64,000 nucleotides of DNA, from NCBI GenBank assembly GCA_029964075.1, contig CM057146.1, positions 14,589,501-14,653,500 on the forward strand, read 5' to 3'. The first letter of the stretch is position 1. Each line of letters starts with the position of its first letter. The notes under the pieces were generated by a model that saw only the letters and a list, made by a program, of their open reading frames with translations, ran no database searches and had not been told where the DNA came from. The position numbers and the translations under genes are program-made. Below are positions 33,340 to 44,747 of the stretch, piece by piece. This DNA is from Patiria pectinifera. Taxonomy: Eukaryota; Echinodermata; Asteroidea; Valvatida; Asterinidae.

Positions 33340-33812
33340 GTGTGCTTGGCAGGTATTAAACACTATGTTTAATGCCGGTTTGGCGTCTGGACGCTGATAA
33401 TGACCAGAGCCCAAGGCGAGGGTCAAGAATTCAAAACAAGTCAAACATTATAAATTTACAACGATTTTGTTCAACAAATTTACTTTTCGAAACACCCCTC
33501 TAGCGATGTTATGGTATGTCCCTCTTGCTAGTAGTCGTAGACAACTCCTTATATGGAGATTGGTGTGCGCGTCGCGCGTAGTGCGCGATGTTGCGCAGAA
33601 GGCATCTGTGCCGGTGTAGTGTGAATTAAGGTCTTTGAAATACGGACACATTGGTAGTATTGTGCATGCCTAACCGACGATTGTAAACTTTCAACCAATA
33701 AAACGGAAACAGGCAGCGGATTTCATAGGAGTCCAAATTTCATGTGACACTGGAATAGTGTTGAAGACTCGCCAGCCGGTGTTTTATCAACCGTTGAAGA
33801 CCCTTGACGGGC
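33340..33812 (+). mobile_element. GGCCGG-ended repeat, copy 1
   Basis: Begins 'gtgcttggcaggtattaaac' and ends 'ccgttgaagacccttgacgg'. Related copies at 43,022-43,450, 48,015-48,457 and 63,040-63,710 have cleaner inverted ends (TTGGCCGGTTTTAAAC ... GTTTAAGACCGGCCA). Shared interior: 'gtctgga.gctgataat', 'ttatggtatgtccct', 'tgtgccggtgtagtgt', 'ccaataaaacgg'. It sits 1-3 kb after a BRI3-like gene in each case. Non-autonomous element, noncoding. Confidence 0.6.
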
Positions 33813-34573
33813 TCTCGACCAATAGGAATAAGTAAACTGTCTTAGGTATTTATGAATACCTTTTTAAGTTGCAAAACAATGGGCATGTATAAGATTTCAA
33901 ACATTATTCTGAGTTTCAAAAAGAACTAATATGAGAATCAACGGAATAATAGGTTAGTTTTTATATAAAAAGATTTTTTTGTGAAAACTAATTTAAATAA
34001 AAGAAAATTCAGATTCTACAAAATAAAGCAAACTGTAGTGTAAAAGTCTTATCATTGTGATTTGGAAAATCACATAATTATTCAAGAGTAAGCCACTTAA
34101 AACGTTGGTGAAAGACAATCGTTTCTCCATGATTTCTGTTTTGACATTGTTTTCATCGATCGCTATCTGCCCTTTGTTGCTTCAGTGATAGCATCAATAG
34201 TTTGATTATAGCAGTCAACCAGAGTATTATCGTAAAGCACCAGGGCTTGAAAGGCTTCAATCGTTTGCATTTTGGCAAAGAATTTGGGTTTTGTTGGCAA
34301 AAATAAAACGATTCAAACATAAACGTAGTCAGTCTTCCTTGTTCTTTATTTGACGAGTTGTAATTAAAAGCTACGTATCCTTCCGGAGTGATAGCGGTTT
34401 GCTATTTCCCAGGTTTACAGCATTATAGTGTTTCTAGCGCCGTAAATTTGGGCATGATCCCTTATACACTCCTGGCAAATACATGTGGAAAGCGCTCAAT
34501 GAATAATATTTTCCTCCGAAATGATCACCCCTAAAAGCAGCCCATGAGCCCATCGCCATTTGTAAAAAAAGGA
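33813..34573. other. No gene supported
   Basis: AT-rich spacer found only in unit 1. A short - strand open stretch (about 34,165-34,300, residues like MQTIEAFQALVLYDNTLVDC) is the only hint of coding sequence and is too short to call. Confidence 0.4.
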
Positions 34574-34576
34574 TAA

Positions 34577-34927
34577 GGCCAAAAACAACTCTCCGTTTTC
34601 TGGTATGGATCTTGCCCCAAAAGTGGTGCGGCGAGGCGGTTTTTTTTAACGTTTTTTTTTCCCTTCAAATGTCGGCTGATGACTGCAAATGGTGCCCGAC
34701 TAAATTTAATGCAAATGGTACTCCAGAGAGGCCACATAAAGCTTATACTCGATCGTAACCCCATCTAAAACACGTTAAAATTGTGCAGCAGCAGGATTCC
34801 AGTCGAACCAGTGAGTTTGGCGGTTTTGAGAATCATCTTACATTGAAAAAAAAAATCATTTTGCTGATGCGCATGGCTACGGCGACGCGCGCGCATACCA
34901 GAAACCGGAGACTTTTTTTTTTTGGCC
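34577..34927 (+). mobile_element. PIF/Harbinger-type MITE, copy 2
   Basis: 351 bp flanked by TAA (34,574-34,576 and 34,928-34,930), with the same terminal inverted repeats and interior as 28,082-28,464 ('gtcggctgatgactgcaaat', 'gtgcagcagcaggattccag'). It is absent from the equivalent spacer of unit 2, so it inserted after the duplication or was lost there. Confidence 0.85.
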
Positions 34928-34930
34928 TAA

Positions 34931-35712
34931 ACCCTCCACGAAGTCATTCATGCGAAATTGGGTCATAGAGTACAACGCCATCCCTAGTATGTATGAATAT
35001 GGTTTACACATTTTTATGTTGCCCAGGTTTTTGATGTTGAGTTTAAACACTATAGAGTGCTGTTTAGGATGAAAGGGTCCTCTCGGGGTTTAACGAACTC
35101 CCATCCAATGTTAAAAACGAGTAATGCGCTCGAGGAGGATTTGTTTCCCTCTGCAACAAAGGCAAGTCACTTCACTATAATATGCACGCGTAAAAGTCAC
35201 GTGATTGGAATTATTTTTATCAACTTTTATCATTTCATGGGGCGATCGAAGCGACGATTGAATTGTTGGTGTTTTTTTTTACTGCGTTCCACTTTCACAT
35301 TTTCTTCCTGATTCGTGCATGCTCTGGACGGTTTTGAAAGGAAGGTTCAGTCCGATAACTATTAAAATGATCACGCGCACTACCATCAATGATTGTATAT
35401 CTATAACACATGCACACATTGCACAATGCTTATTTCTTGGATTCAATTGCCCAGTGTGGCCCATGTAAATCAGCGGGTACCAGCGCTATTGGTGAGTGAA
35501 TAACTTGCCTTAGGGACCAGCGAAAGGCTTCTGCAGCTGACCATGACCTCACTTTTGTGGAACTTTTGTATTGATGGATATCACACTCACAGGGGAATCG
35601 ACTAACGTCATAATATCCCACTCGTTGTGCACGAAGGTACTATAGGCGTCTCATGTCCTGCTGCGTGCATTGCACAGATACAGGCAATACTCACTGTTCA
35701 TTCACTCTGGAT
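34931..35712. other. No gene seen; upstream spacer of gene E
   Basis: 35,475-35,560 (taccagcgctattggtgagt...ctgaccatgacctcactttt) matches 49,686-49,760 before gene F. The rest is unique to this unit. Confidence 0.5.
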
Positions 35713-35788
35713 ACACGTCCACCTAAACAATACCGGCAGATCACTTGTGAAACTTTCGACCTACACTGCACGACTGTTTTAGGATAAA
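35713..35788 (+). promoter_or_regulatory. Conserved 5' block of the short BRI3-like genes
   Basis: Nearly identical in E (35,713-35,788), F (50,641-50,714) and G (56,479-56,550): 'acacgtccacct', 'taccggcag', 'acttgtgaaa', 'ttcgacct', 'gcacgac.gttttaggataaa', directly followed by ATGGAGCC. It is likely the 5' UTR and perhaps core promoter kept through the duplications. No TATA box is evident. Confidence 0.5.
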
Positions 35789-38700
35789 ATGGAGCCTCCA
35801 CCAGCCTACGACCACACAAAGCAGCCGGCCTACCCGCCTCCCCAATCCTACCAACAGCAGGGATATGGTGAGTATTATTGTAACTGTAACAAGAGGCGGT
35901 GGTATACTTGCAAGCCCAACTTAGTTGCTTTTCTTGACATGTGCATAGCTGAACTTTACAGTCACTGCAAGTTCTGTTTCTTGCTTAAGAACATCAATGT
36001 GTGTATTTATAATAAGTAATAATAAAGTTTACAAAAACCATGCATGAAGATGCCTGATGTTACTTCGTAGGCCTACAATTAACGAATTTTCTTTACGCGC
36101 ACCTCGCATGATGATAAATTTAGTTATTATATTTGAGCCCTACAATGCAATGGTTGGCTCGTATCCAATACGTATCGCATGTACGAGTATACACAGCAGC
36201 CATGTCTATTTCCTTGTACTCCTGTGACCTTTTTCCGCAGTACTAACAGTAACAGACCACTCTCTGTGGCATGACCATGAAAATAAAATGGCGGCCACTG
36301 CACCGCCTGTGCTGATTTCTCTTTTAAAAATCTCTAACAAAATCAAACTCTGCAGGATTTCGGCACTTCCATGAAGTTTATGGACACCATTTGCAAATAT
36401 TCCAAAATGAGTCCGTCAAAATATCATAAAATACTCGGCTTGATTGTAAGTAAATGATAGGATCATGCGTCCTGTGCAATGCACCTAGTCTCCCTAAAGT
36501 GCTGTCGTTTCCGAGTAAAGAGTCATTGCCAATATTTTTGTCGCGATGGCCAGGACCATCGCGTTTATCGGAAACCTATTCTTTGCGTCCAGCAAAATGA
36601 AGATGCACTTTCACGGTTTTCTCAAAAAGTATTATATGTACTGAGCTTAAACTTATAGTTCCACAGGTTAGCTTTTTTGATAACCTGCTTCATATATTTT
36701 GTTCCCTTAATCGGCAAACACAGTTTTTGCAAATGGTGTCCCTTATGAAAGAAAAGGCTATCAGTATCTGAATTTGTTTAGAAATACATTCGTATTTGTA
36801 AAAATGGTAACAAGATTGTATTTATTTGTGAAAGGAGCCAATACCTAATATTTTACTTCACTGATGCGATATTTCCCATAATGGGTTGAAGCATATGAGT
36901 CTTTGATTAGCAAAAATCAGTTGTCATATCCACTCCATCAGACCGCTATTGCTCAACCCTAAAATTCTTGCTTTGTTTTACTACTCAGTCCTCTTTCTAT
37001 AAGATGCTAATTTCAAGACCAGAGCCTCTTTTTCAAATTTCTGGAAAGAGCAGCAAAAATCAAAGTCTTTGTATGCAACAGTCAGTGAACATAGTGCTAT
37101 GCAGTATGCCGTTGGTATTCTGAACGCTTTTCAAACCTGGGGGCAAAAAAAAGGGGGCACTTTTCGTCGGTATGAAAGTGAGACCCCTTCGGCCTCCGCA
37201 ATGGCGGATGCAGAACACAATTTGGTTGGGGGGGGGGGACAAAGAACTTTGGTCCCCAAAAACAGGGTCCACAAATTCACGGTGTGGGGTTCGGGTCCCG
37301 CTGAAGGGCCCCGCAAAAATTGTTTCTAGATGCTCTGTGGTGCGATCTAAGGCAATTTCTGACCACTTTAACCAATTTTATTTTTGGAAAAGATGGTGCT
37401 GTACGTAGTAGCTGCCTTTGTTTGTGACGTCACTAAATAAAATTTGGGTTCGTTTTTTTTTTTGGGGTGGGGGGAGGCACGGCCTAGTTGCCCCCCCCCC
37501 CCTTGGATCAACCCTTGGGTCTTCGGCACACCGTACACCCTCCGCTCCCGGCAGTACCCTCTCTGGATCCGCCCGTGGACTTGACTAGTTATGTAGAGAG
37601 ACCACTTTTTTCGCGAGAGGGGCACTGCTGTTTTTAATGCCAGCTCAGCGACCATTTTATTCGCGTGAGGAGGAGCACTATTATTTTTGAAGGCCAGTTT
37701 TCCATGAGAGAGGCACAATTTTTATATTGTGAGCGAGGCACCAATAACATTGTGCTTTCGAGGGGCATTTTTACATCTCGAAAAGTTATCGCGAGAGGAG
37801 CACTATTTTTTTTGATGGCCAATTTTCCATCTCGAGAGGGGCACAATTTTATTATTGCGAGTGGGGTGTTTGTGCTTCCGAGGGGTAGTTTTCCATCTTG
37901 AGAAGGTTCCCAATCTTGTTAATGCGAGAGGGGCAATTGTGGTTTTGATCATATGCTTTCACACGTGTGCGTCCGAGGCGCACGGTACAATGTTTTTTTT
38001 TTACATTTCTTTAGTCCCTCTATGTGCATAATAATTTATTACAACTATATATAAATGCTCCTTTATTTCATGAACTCTTGCGTGAACTTTCGTCCGGTTT
38101 TAGTCGTAGTTTATGGCTACGAAGCTATGTTGGGGACATGGTAAAGTTTTCTCCATCTTACTTCAGCTAATCCGTAAGTACGACTTATAACTCGTACGTA
38201 CGACCTGTAACTCGTTCTTACGACCTAAAAATTATAACCCACACTTATGCCTTATAACTCGCACGTACGCCTTATAACTCGTGCGTATGCCTTGCAACTC
38301 ATACGTACGCATTAACTCGTACGTACGTCTTGTAAAGAGTAACCCGTATATGTACGACTTATAAGGCGTATGTACGACTTATAAGGCGTACGTACGTACG
38401 AGTTATAAGGCGTACATACGAGTTATAAGGCGAACGTATATGGGTTGTAAATTACAAGGCGCACGTAGGGGTTAGAAGTCGGAGAGGGATTTTTTTCACC
38501 GTGTCCCTAATACAGCTTCGTATTGCGCCAAACCAAGCCGACATAATAATGAATTGTTTTATCGGCAACATCAATTTGAAACAAATTTGAAACAAAACAA
38601 AAACCATTATTTTTTAAACCACATCAGAAATTGTATGGCGGACTCATAGCCTAATAGCAGTCTCCGAAAGAAGAGAGTACCTGATGACCTTTAATATGCG

Positions 38701-40300
38701 GCAGTTGTGAAAATTTGGTTGAAAACTTTCGGGAAGCTATTTCACAGATTACAAACTTTGGAAGTGTGTCTTCAAGTTATGGGGGAAGTGGAAGTATTTT
38801 TTAAAACTTTGGAGAGATTTCCAAACTTTAAATGGAGCTCATATTATGTGACTAATTTCATGTTGCTTTTAACTGCAAGGTTCACATACAATTACTGGCC
38901 CTTCAAAAATAGGTTAACATGCCACAGCGTCGCCCTCTTGCGTGATCTATGTATTTTTGTGTCTCCTAAACGAAGTTATTTGGGGGCTGTATGACCGTAT
39001 GTTAAAGTTAAGTTCAAGTTTTTGAAAGAAAAGTGTATAATCTGTACATGCTTTCATGGAATTTGATGACACTTGGATGCAGTGACCCTTGGCTGGGAAG
39101 ACACCATTCTTCATCGGATTACTGAGGTCAAAGGTCATGTAGGGGTAGTTAGAGGTCATTGTTCAAATATGCTTCAAATGTTTCAGTGTCTACAGAATTT
39201 GATGGATTTCAGTGTAACTCGGATGTAGTGATCCTTGGGGGTTCAGGACAACTCTTCCGACATTGGAGTTCAAAGGTCATCTAGGGGTCATTTGAGGTCA
39301 TTTTTTAAAAGGCAAAAAATGCATTGTTTATAAAAAAAATATAAAAAAAACATATACGGATCCACCGCGAAAAAAGGCGACACTTGCGATCCGCGGATCA
39401 CCTTTTTATATAGATAGGCACCAAATAGGGAACAATTTCTTGCTAAATCACCATTTTGTGATGTTATTTTTATGTTGCAAATCCACAAGTATGCATCTCA
39501 ACATTTTGCTGTGAAATGCACACTGCTCATGGCATGTCGGATAAACTAATCACGCAAAATGGTGATTTTACGAGCAGCTTTTCCCGCCCTAGCCGCATAC
39601 GCATCCCGTACGCGTACCATTTTAATAGGGACCATTATAAATCGTACGCGTACGGGATACGTATATCCGAATCGGAATAAAAGTCGCTTTATAACCATTT
39701 CGCGTTGTTATTTAACCTAGCACACTATCGGCAATGTACATCCGATATCTAGGTATTGAAATGTATTTATGTAAGTCTGGTGAAAATATCACGCAGAATG
39801 GTGATTTAATCGGCCACTTTTTCCAAGCGCATAATCCCCACGCGTACCATAAATAACTATAATGGTTAATATAATTAGATATGACAAATTCTCCACCAAT
39901 TGTTTTTTCGTGGAACAGAAAGTTGCAAAGCACTATTATCCGCTTTAGCAGTGCCATGAATTTGGAAGTTTTTTTTCCTTATAACCCATCCTAACCCTTC
40001 TTTATATACATTAAGTGTATTGTGCTCCTTTGTTCCTCATCAGCTCCCCAGCCACAGCCGCAGCCGATGCAGCAGCCGATGCAGCAGCCGACCATGGTCC
40101 AAGTCACTGTGCCAGCCCAAACCACTTCCCAGATAGTAACCGTGGGTAACTGTCCCGTCTGCCACATCGGCAACATGAGGGAGGAGTTCTCGGCAGTCGG
40201 CATCGTACTGGCCGTCCTCTTCTTCCCGCTCGGTGTGATCTGCTGCCTTATGATGACCGAGAAGGTCTGCCCTCACTGCGGGGCGCGCTTCGGCGCGTAA
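35789..40300 (+). CDS. BRI3: BRI3-like protein, gene E (short form)
   Basis: Two exons: 35,789-35,867 (donor G|GTGAGT) and 40,044-40,300 (acceptor CATCAG|CT), phase 1, giving 111 residues. The N-terminus is MEPPPAYDHTKQPAYPPP with a PPAY WW-binding motif, as in vertebrate BRI3. A Q/P/M repeat (PQPQPQPMQQPMQQP) and a VTVPAQTTSQIVTV stretch follow. The BRI3 signature is intact: CPVC (63-66), a hydrophobic core with VLFFPLGVICC, EKVCPHC (102-105) and the terminal GARFGA. This is the best-preserved short member and outgroup to F and G. The 4.2-kb intron holds a CGTACG satellite and a lineage-specific insert (37.1-37.98 kb). A TATAAA-type poly(A) variant lies about 85 bp after the stop. Confidence 0.88.
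37110..37985. repeat. Insert in gene E intron with degenerate tandem words
   Basis: Absent from the F and G introns: flanking 'gccgttggta' and 'acatttctttagtccct' are adjacent in F (near 51,680-51,725). The body has repeated 'gcgagaggggcac', 'tttttga.ggccagttttcca' and 'ttccgaggggtagtttt' words (37,610-37,940), a decayed minisatellite. Its left part resembles 9,450-9,515. Confidence 0.5.
38172..38475. repeat. CGTACG satellite with internal inversion (intron of gene E)
   Basis: Tandem units of about 18-20 bp, 'cgtacgtacgacttataact', change strand within the array near 38,345. From there they read 'gagttataaggcgtacgtac', so the whole can fold as a hairpin. The same satellite lies at the equivalent place in the intron of gene F (51,940-52,575). 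Confidence 0.8.
39602..39661. repeat. Hairpin with cgtacgcgtac stem (intron of gene E)
   Basis: 'acgcatcccgtacgcgtacc' pairs with 'tcgtacgcgtacgggatacgt' across a loop of about 18 bases. The equivalent in gene F is at about 53,829-53,893, with some changes in the stem. Nearby 'atcacgcaaaatggtgattt' words recur several times in both introns. Confidence 0.6.
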
Positions 40301-43021
40301 ACAGGTGCACCGGTACAGCCAAGAACGGGAGACGCAGTGGAAAAACCTCGAGATTTTTATGTCTGTCACGGCAATTAAGGTTTATAAAAGTTTATAGGCC
40401 AACAAAGCTTTCCCTAGGCCTACTCCTTTAAAATTAGCAGCATCAGCCTAGCAGCAACAACAACAACAACAACAACAACAACAACTTTCAGTACGAAATA
40501 TTTCATGTGTGAATACATTTGGATACTAATTTTCGGTCACTGTTTCTTAATGCTTTGGTTTTATATGAAGTGAGCTAATGTTGGTCACTATGGTCTTTGC
40601 TGTTACAAGGTACATACGAAATATCAGTTTACAAAATACACGATACTTGGCCTAAAATATGCAGTAGCTAGTTGTAAGTATACAAGTTTATATATTATTG
40701 AGAGACCGAAACAAAAAGAAGCCTATATACGGATGATTTCACATTTAGAAAGGGCCCTCAACAAGTTCACGGAAACACACAAAGGACCAAGCAAAAACGG
40801 CTAGTTCTCAACAGCAGAACCACATTAGGCATACATCGTCTTACGCACCACTAGCCTATGAAACGAATTAGTGGAGGGAGCATTACTCATGCGACACTGT
40901 CTTTGTTGAAATATCGAGCTATACACGATCTTTCTAGGCTGTAATTTGAGGACGCAACTGTCCCTTTTCACATAGAAAAAAATAATTGTGAAATTGTTCT
41001 TTTCTAGCCATACAAAAAGTTAGTCACTTTTGAATGAGACATCAAACGAAAAGATCGGCCAACGCTTTGTATTGAAACAGTTAATTATTTCGAGAAAAAT
41101 TGAAAAATCAACATGTCAAGGAGCAGGGTTCGTTTTTTCTTTTTATTTTATTTTTAATATATTTCAGGCTTTTTAAGGTCCCTTTATCACATTTCACGCA
41201 TGTATAAAAGCTGTGTTGTTTCATGCTTCTTAATTGTATCTGTAATATGCACCGCTCTGAAAGATAAAGCTTAAGGTTTTGATATATATATTTTTCCATA
41301 AAATATTTTGTTGTTTCCTAACGACATATTTCACAAAACATATTCTTGTTGTACTGAAAATAACGGATTTGCAGGAGCGCCGTATTAAAGACTCCATCTT
41401 TTTTATATCTTTGTTTTTATTTAAGAATTAGCTGCGATTTAAATAAAGGCATATAGGATCACATGCATTTATCCAAAAAGTAACCTACCGAATTACCATA
41501 AAAGGCTCAGTTGGATCAAAAGATCGTACTGATACTAAACAGACTGTGAAATTATTCCGTCAGCATGGCCTGCTGTCATTTAGGAGAAATCAAGAAATGT
41601 AGTTAATTTCCTGCAACGATCAGTCACTTGGCTGGGTTTTTTTTAAAGTAAAGTGTGCCATCGGTGAACTCGTTTTATTTGTGATGAAAGGCTGTGCCAT
41701 TTTTTCACTGTTTTCTCGAAAAATAAAATATCCACTGAACTGAAACGTATAGGCCTTAGTTCAGGTTTGGAACATTTGAAACGAAATGCATGGAAACCAA
41801 ACGATTCTACATGCCTTTAACAAAATACAATAACAACCTCGAGTTTAACAAGAGGGTGCCATTTTGTTTTCACATAAACTTGTTTTACAGAACTCAATGA
41901 TTTGAAATAAAACGGTACTTTACTAGAAATAAAATGGTTACTTTACTATAAATAAAAGTTACTTTTACTAGAAATAAAACGGTTACTTTACGGTTATATT
42001 TTTATAGCCCTTTTTTCTTATGCTACGGATACATTTTGTATCATTGACAAAAGGCATTAAGGACTGCAGTAATTATCCATTAAAGGTATCGAACATGTAA
42101 ACGCTTTCCGGCATGTTTTGTGGCGTGAACATAGTATGCTTTTAGGTTATATATATATAAAAACAAATTCAAATGCTTTATATAAAACCTTTTGGTTCAA
42201 AATACAATGAAGTACCATTTAATAGAAAACTGATGAGATTAGATGCTATTATGTCATAGATGTATGTCGGACAGATTTCAGTTGTGGGAAGGAATTCCGA
42301 AGGATTTGAAATAGCAATGCATTAAGGCAAGTTACAGCAAAAGAACGAAATTTGGTATTCGATAAAAACACTTTATCACAAATAATGAGTGGCAAAATTT
42401 AGCTGGTGCACTTTACTGCAGGTACATAGAATCATTTGCTTTTTGTGTAGTTTTTTCTCTTCGTTTGAAGCAACAAAATTGCTTGACAAATTAAAAAGTG
42501 TCATGCATAACAACTAACTATAAGTTTCAGCTCATTGGATACTATACATTTTGAGAAAACAGAGAAAACGCAAGCAGACTTTTTGAGGTCTTGTAACTGG
42601 ATTCAGTTGCTATTAACGCATGCAACAAAGATCTGTGCCCTATAGGCGCACTGTCTGAAACCACCTTCAATCATTTTTTTTCTTTCGAATGACACCATAT
42701 CAGGCGGAATAATTTCCTGGTGCCGGTCCTATCGTCACTTTGAGTGAGCATTTGCTTCATTGAATTGTATCGTACGCTTCCAGGTAACTGCAAATCTTCC
42801 TACGTGCCTCTAAAAAAATGGGCTAAAAAATGTCAAATTATGTAACACAGTGTATTTGTGTACACGTAATTATTTGCCCTTTTTTATATTTTTTTTGTAA
42901 TTTTGTACACAGAATTTAAAGGAGTTATATTTACTTTTTCAATAAAACATGCAAGTACCCAAACCTTTTGTCAGTAATGTTTGTTGTTGTTCATCAAGCC
43001 ATTTAAAGAAACAAGAGGAGT
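40301..43021. other. No gene seen; 3' flank of gene E with (CAA)n at 40,447-40,483
   Basis: Homologous to the flank of gene G (59,652-63,000) with the 435-bp insertion of G missing here, and in its 41,470-41,790 part to the start of the window. A (CAA)12-like microsatellite lies at 40,447-40,483. No coding sequence. Confidence 0.65.
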
Positions 43022-43450
43022 GTTATTAAAGGAATACGTGTGCGCTTGGCCGGTTTTAAACACTCTATTATTTTAAGACCGGTTGGAGTCTGGAAGCTGA
43101 TAATTACTCAAGCCGAAGGCATGGGTAATTATCAGCATCCAGACGCCAACTGATTTTATACATAGTGTCTAATACCGGCCAAGCATATATTTATTCCCAT
43201 TCATCTATACCTTTTCTGTAAAAAAAAAAATCTAAAGTTTTCGGTCCAAAAGTCAAAGCAAGTCAAAAAGTTTAAATTTCCAACGACTTTGTTCAATAAG
43301 TTTACTTCATATTTTTCATAACACCCCTGTAGCTATATTATGGTATGTCCCTGTCGTAAACAACCCCTTATATGGAGACTGGCGGTCGCGCGTCGAGCGT
43401 GCTCCGCGAGTGGCTTAGAACGCAGCTGTGCCGGTGTAGTGTAATATATG
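43022..43450 (+). mobile_element. GGCCGG-ended repeat, copy 2, with long palindromic end
   Basis: The first 175 bp (43,022-43,196) form a near-complete palindrome: 'gcttggccggttttaaacac' and 'ggagtctggaagctgataat' pair with 'attatcagcatccagacgcc' and 'gtgtctaataccggccaagc' around 'tcaagccgaaggcatgg'. The interior up to 'gtgccggtgtagtgt' is shared with the other copies. The right end is missing. Confidence 0.65.
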
Positions 43451-44358
43451 AGTATACAATATTGAGTGGCTTAGAGGGAAATGTGAGGAATAGTTCACTA
43501 GGCGAAGCTGAGTTGTTGAAGCCAAGGTGTGCCTTCTTTCAGCAACACGAAAACAATTCACACACATCCCTATAAGATTTGTTTTCGTTTTGCTGAAAAC
43601 CACATCTGGAAGGAGTATAGGCTCCGTGAGCCAACACATTAGAGGGCGCGTTTTTACCACTTTTGAGAGCCCCTTGGATAGGACACCGAGTGTGCGTGAT
43701 GTACTGGCTCGCGCGCGTACGACTTCTTTATCCTGAACATCACAAATTTTCCCGTTCCGTCATGGACGCTCTACGCACAGTCAATCAGTTAGAAAGTACA
43801 ACTAAGTGGATAATCTGCTGACCCTCTGGGACCAGCAAAGTGAAAGTTAGCGCACCAAGGTGAGACTGTTACAAGTCTATTTCTTAAGCGACAGTCATTG
43901 AGTGAGTAAACTGAGTCAGTCAGTCATTTAGTTATTCAGGCAGTAAGGTACAAAAAGGACCAGTAAATATAACCCAAGAGCAGGGTGTTATCAATACACG
44001 CAAGATATGTTGATGAAGGTGGGACAATCAGTTCCTAGTACACGTGTATGCAAAAGCATATAGCAAGAGTGTAATCCAATGTCAGACAGATTCCAAAGTT
44101 CACTGCACATGCATAACCCGCTGCACAATGCAAGTATTGATCGAAACCGCTGTCTTTTGTAGTCCGCCTCCACGAGAAATAGACGAAAATAAAATCATTC
44201 CCGAGGCAAAATATGAATAGAGTGAAGGCATGATATACAGACTTGTCACGGAATAGTGCAATATTAACTTTGCACAATTCGTGCTAGCATAAATAGTTCA
44301 CTTGCACGCATCTCGTAAATTGAACACGATATAAGGAACGCATCTTACCGAAGAAAGG
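43451..44358. other. Upstream region of gene D; no gene
   Basis: 43,800-43,960 is the 125-bp repeat; 43,960-44,358 matches the region before gene C (see 30,541-30,947). 43,460-43,790 is unique and shows no coding signal. Confidence 0.55.
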
Positions 44359-44747
44359 CAACAACCTACAACCCACTACCAGCCGTTGCATGGAATTCGT
44401 AAGTAAATGTTACAAAATTGACAGAACCAGAAAGAGTGTTCGTGAAGATTTGTTTAGAATTTAATAAACGCCAGTAAACATTGCCGTCTACGCTATAGAG
44501 GATGTGACTTGCAGTTTCTGACACAATCCCTTTTTTAAAATCTGATATATGAAAATCGCATCAACCCAACTGCCCGCTCCATTTTAAGGAACAGTATACT
44601 GTGAAGGCACAGTTCGCTCCTTGTGTCGTTCTGAGACTCAGTACATGCATGTATGCTGTGCGCGTGCGGCAAGGCATTCGTTTTATTGCGCCATTTTCCC
44701 CGCTCATTCCATAGATGTGAATGAACCATTGATTCTCCATTACCAAC

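Larger units (their letters stand above)
30377..43020 (+). repeat. Segmental duplication, unit 1 (genes C and E)
   Basis: The block C, spacer, E matches 43,817-55,275 (genes D and F) in order and orientation. It includes the 125-bp repeat, about 900 bp before gene C/D, the genes, 1.5-2 kb after them, and the first exon, intron pieces and second exon of E/F. Differences are mostly insertions: the Harbinger MITE at 34.6 kb and intron insert 37.1-37.98 kb are only here; the TIR elements at 45.7 and 53.4 kb are only in unit 2. The flank after E (40.3-43.0 kb) instead pairs best with that after G (59.7-63.0 kb). Confidence 0.78.

Noticed and set aside
34165-34300. Short - strand open stretch MQTIEAFQALVLYDNTLVDC...
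   Set aside because: Under 55 codons between stops, no splice or start support, and absent from the paralogous spacer.
37440-37940. Open frames in the gcgagaggggcac repeats of gene E's intron
   Set aside because: Repetitive, and lies within an intron insert absent from the paralogues.
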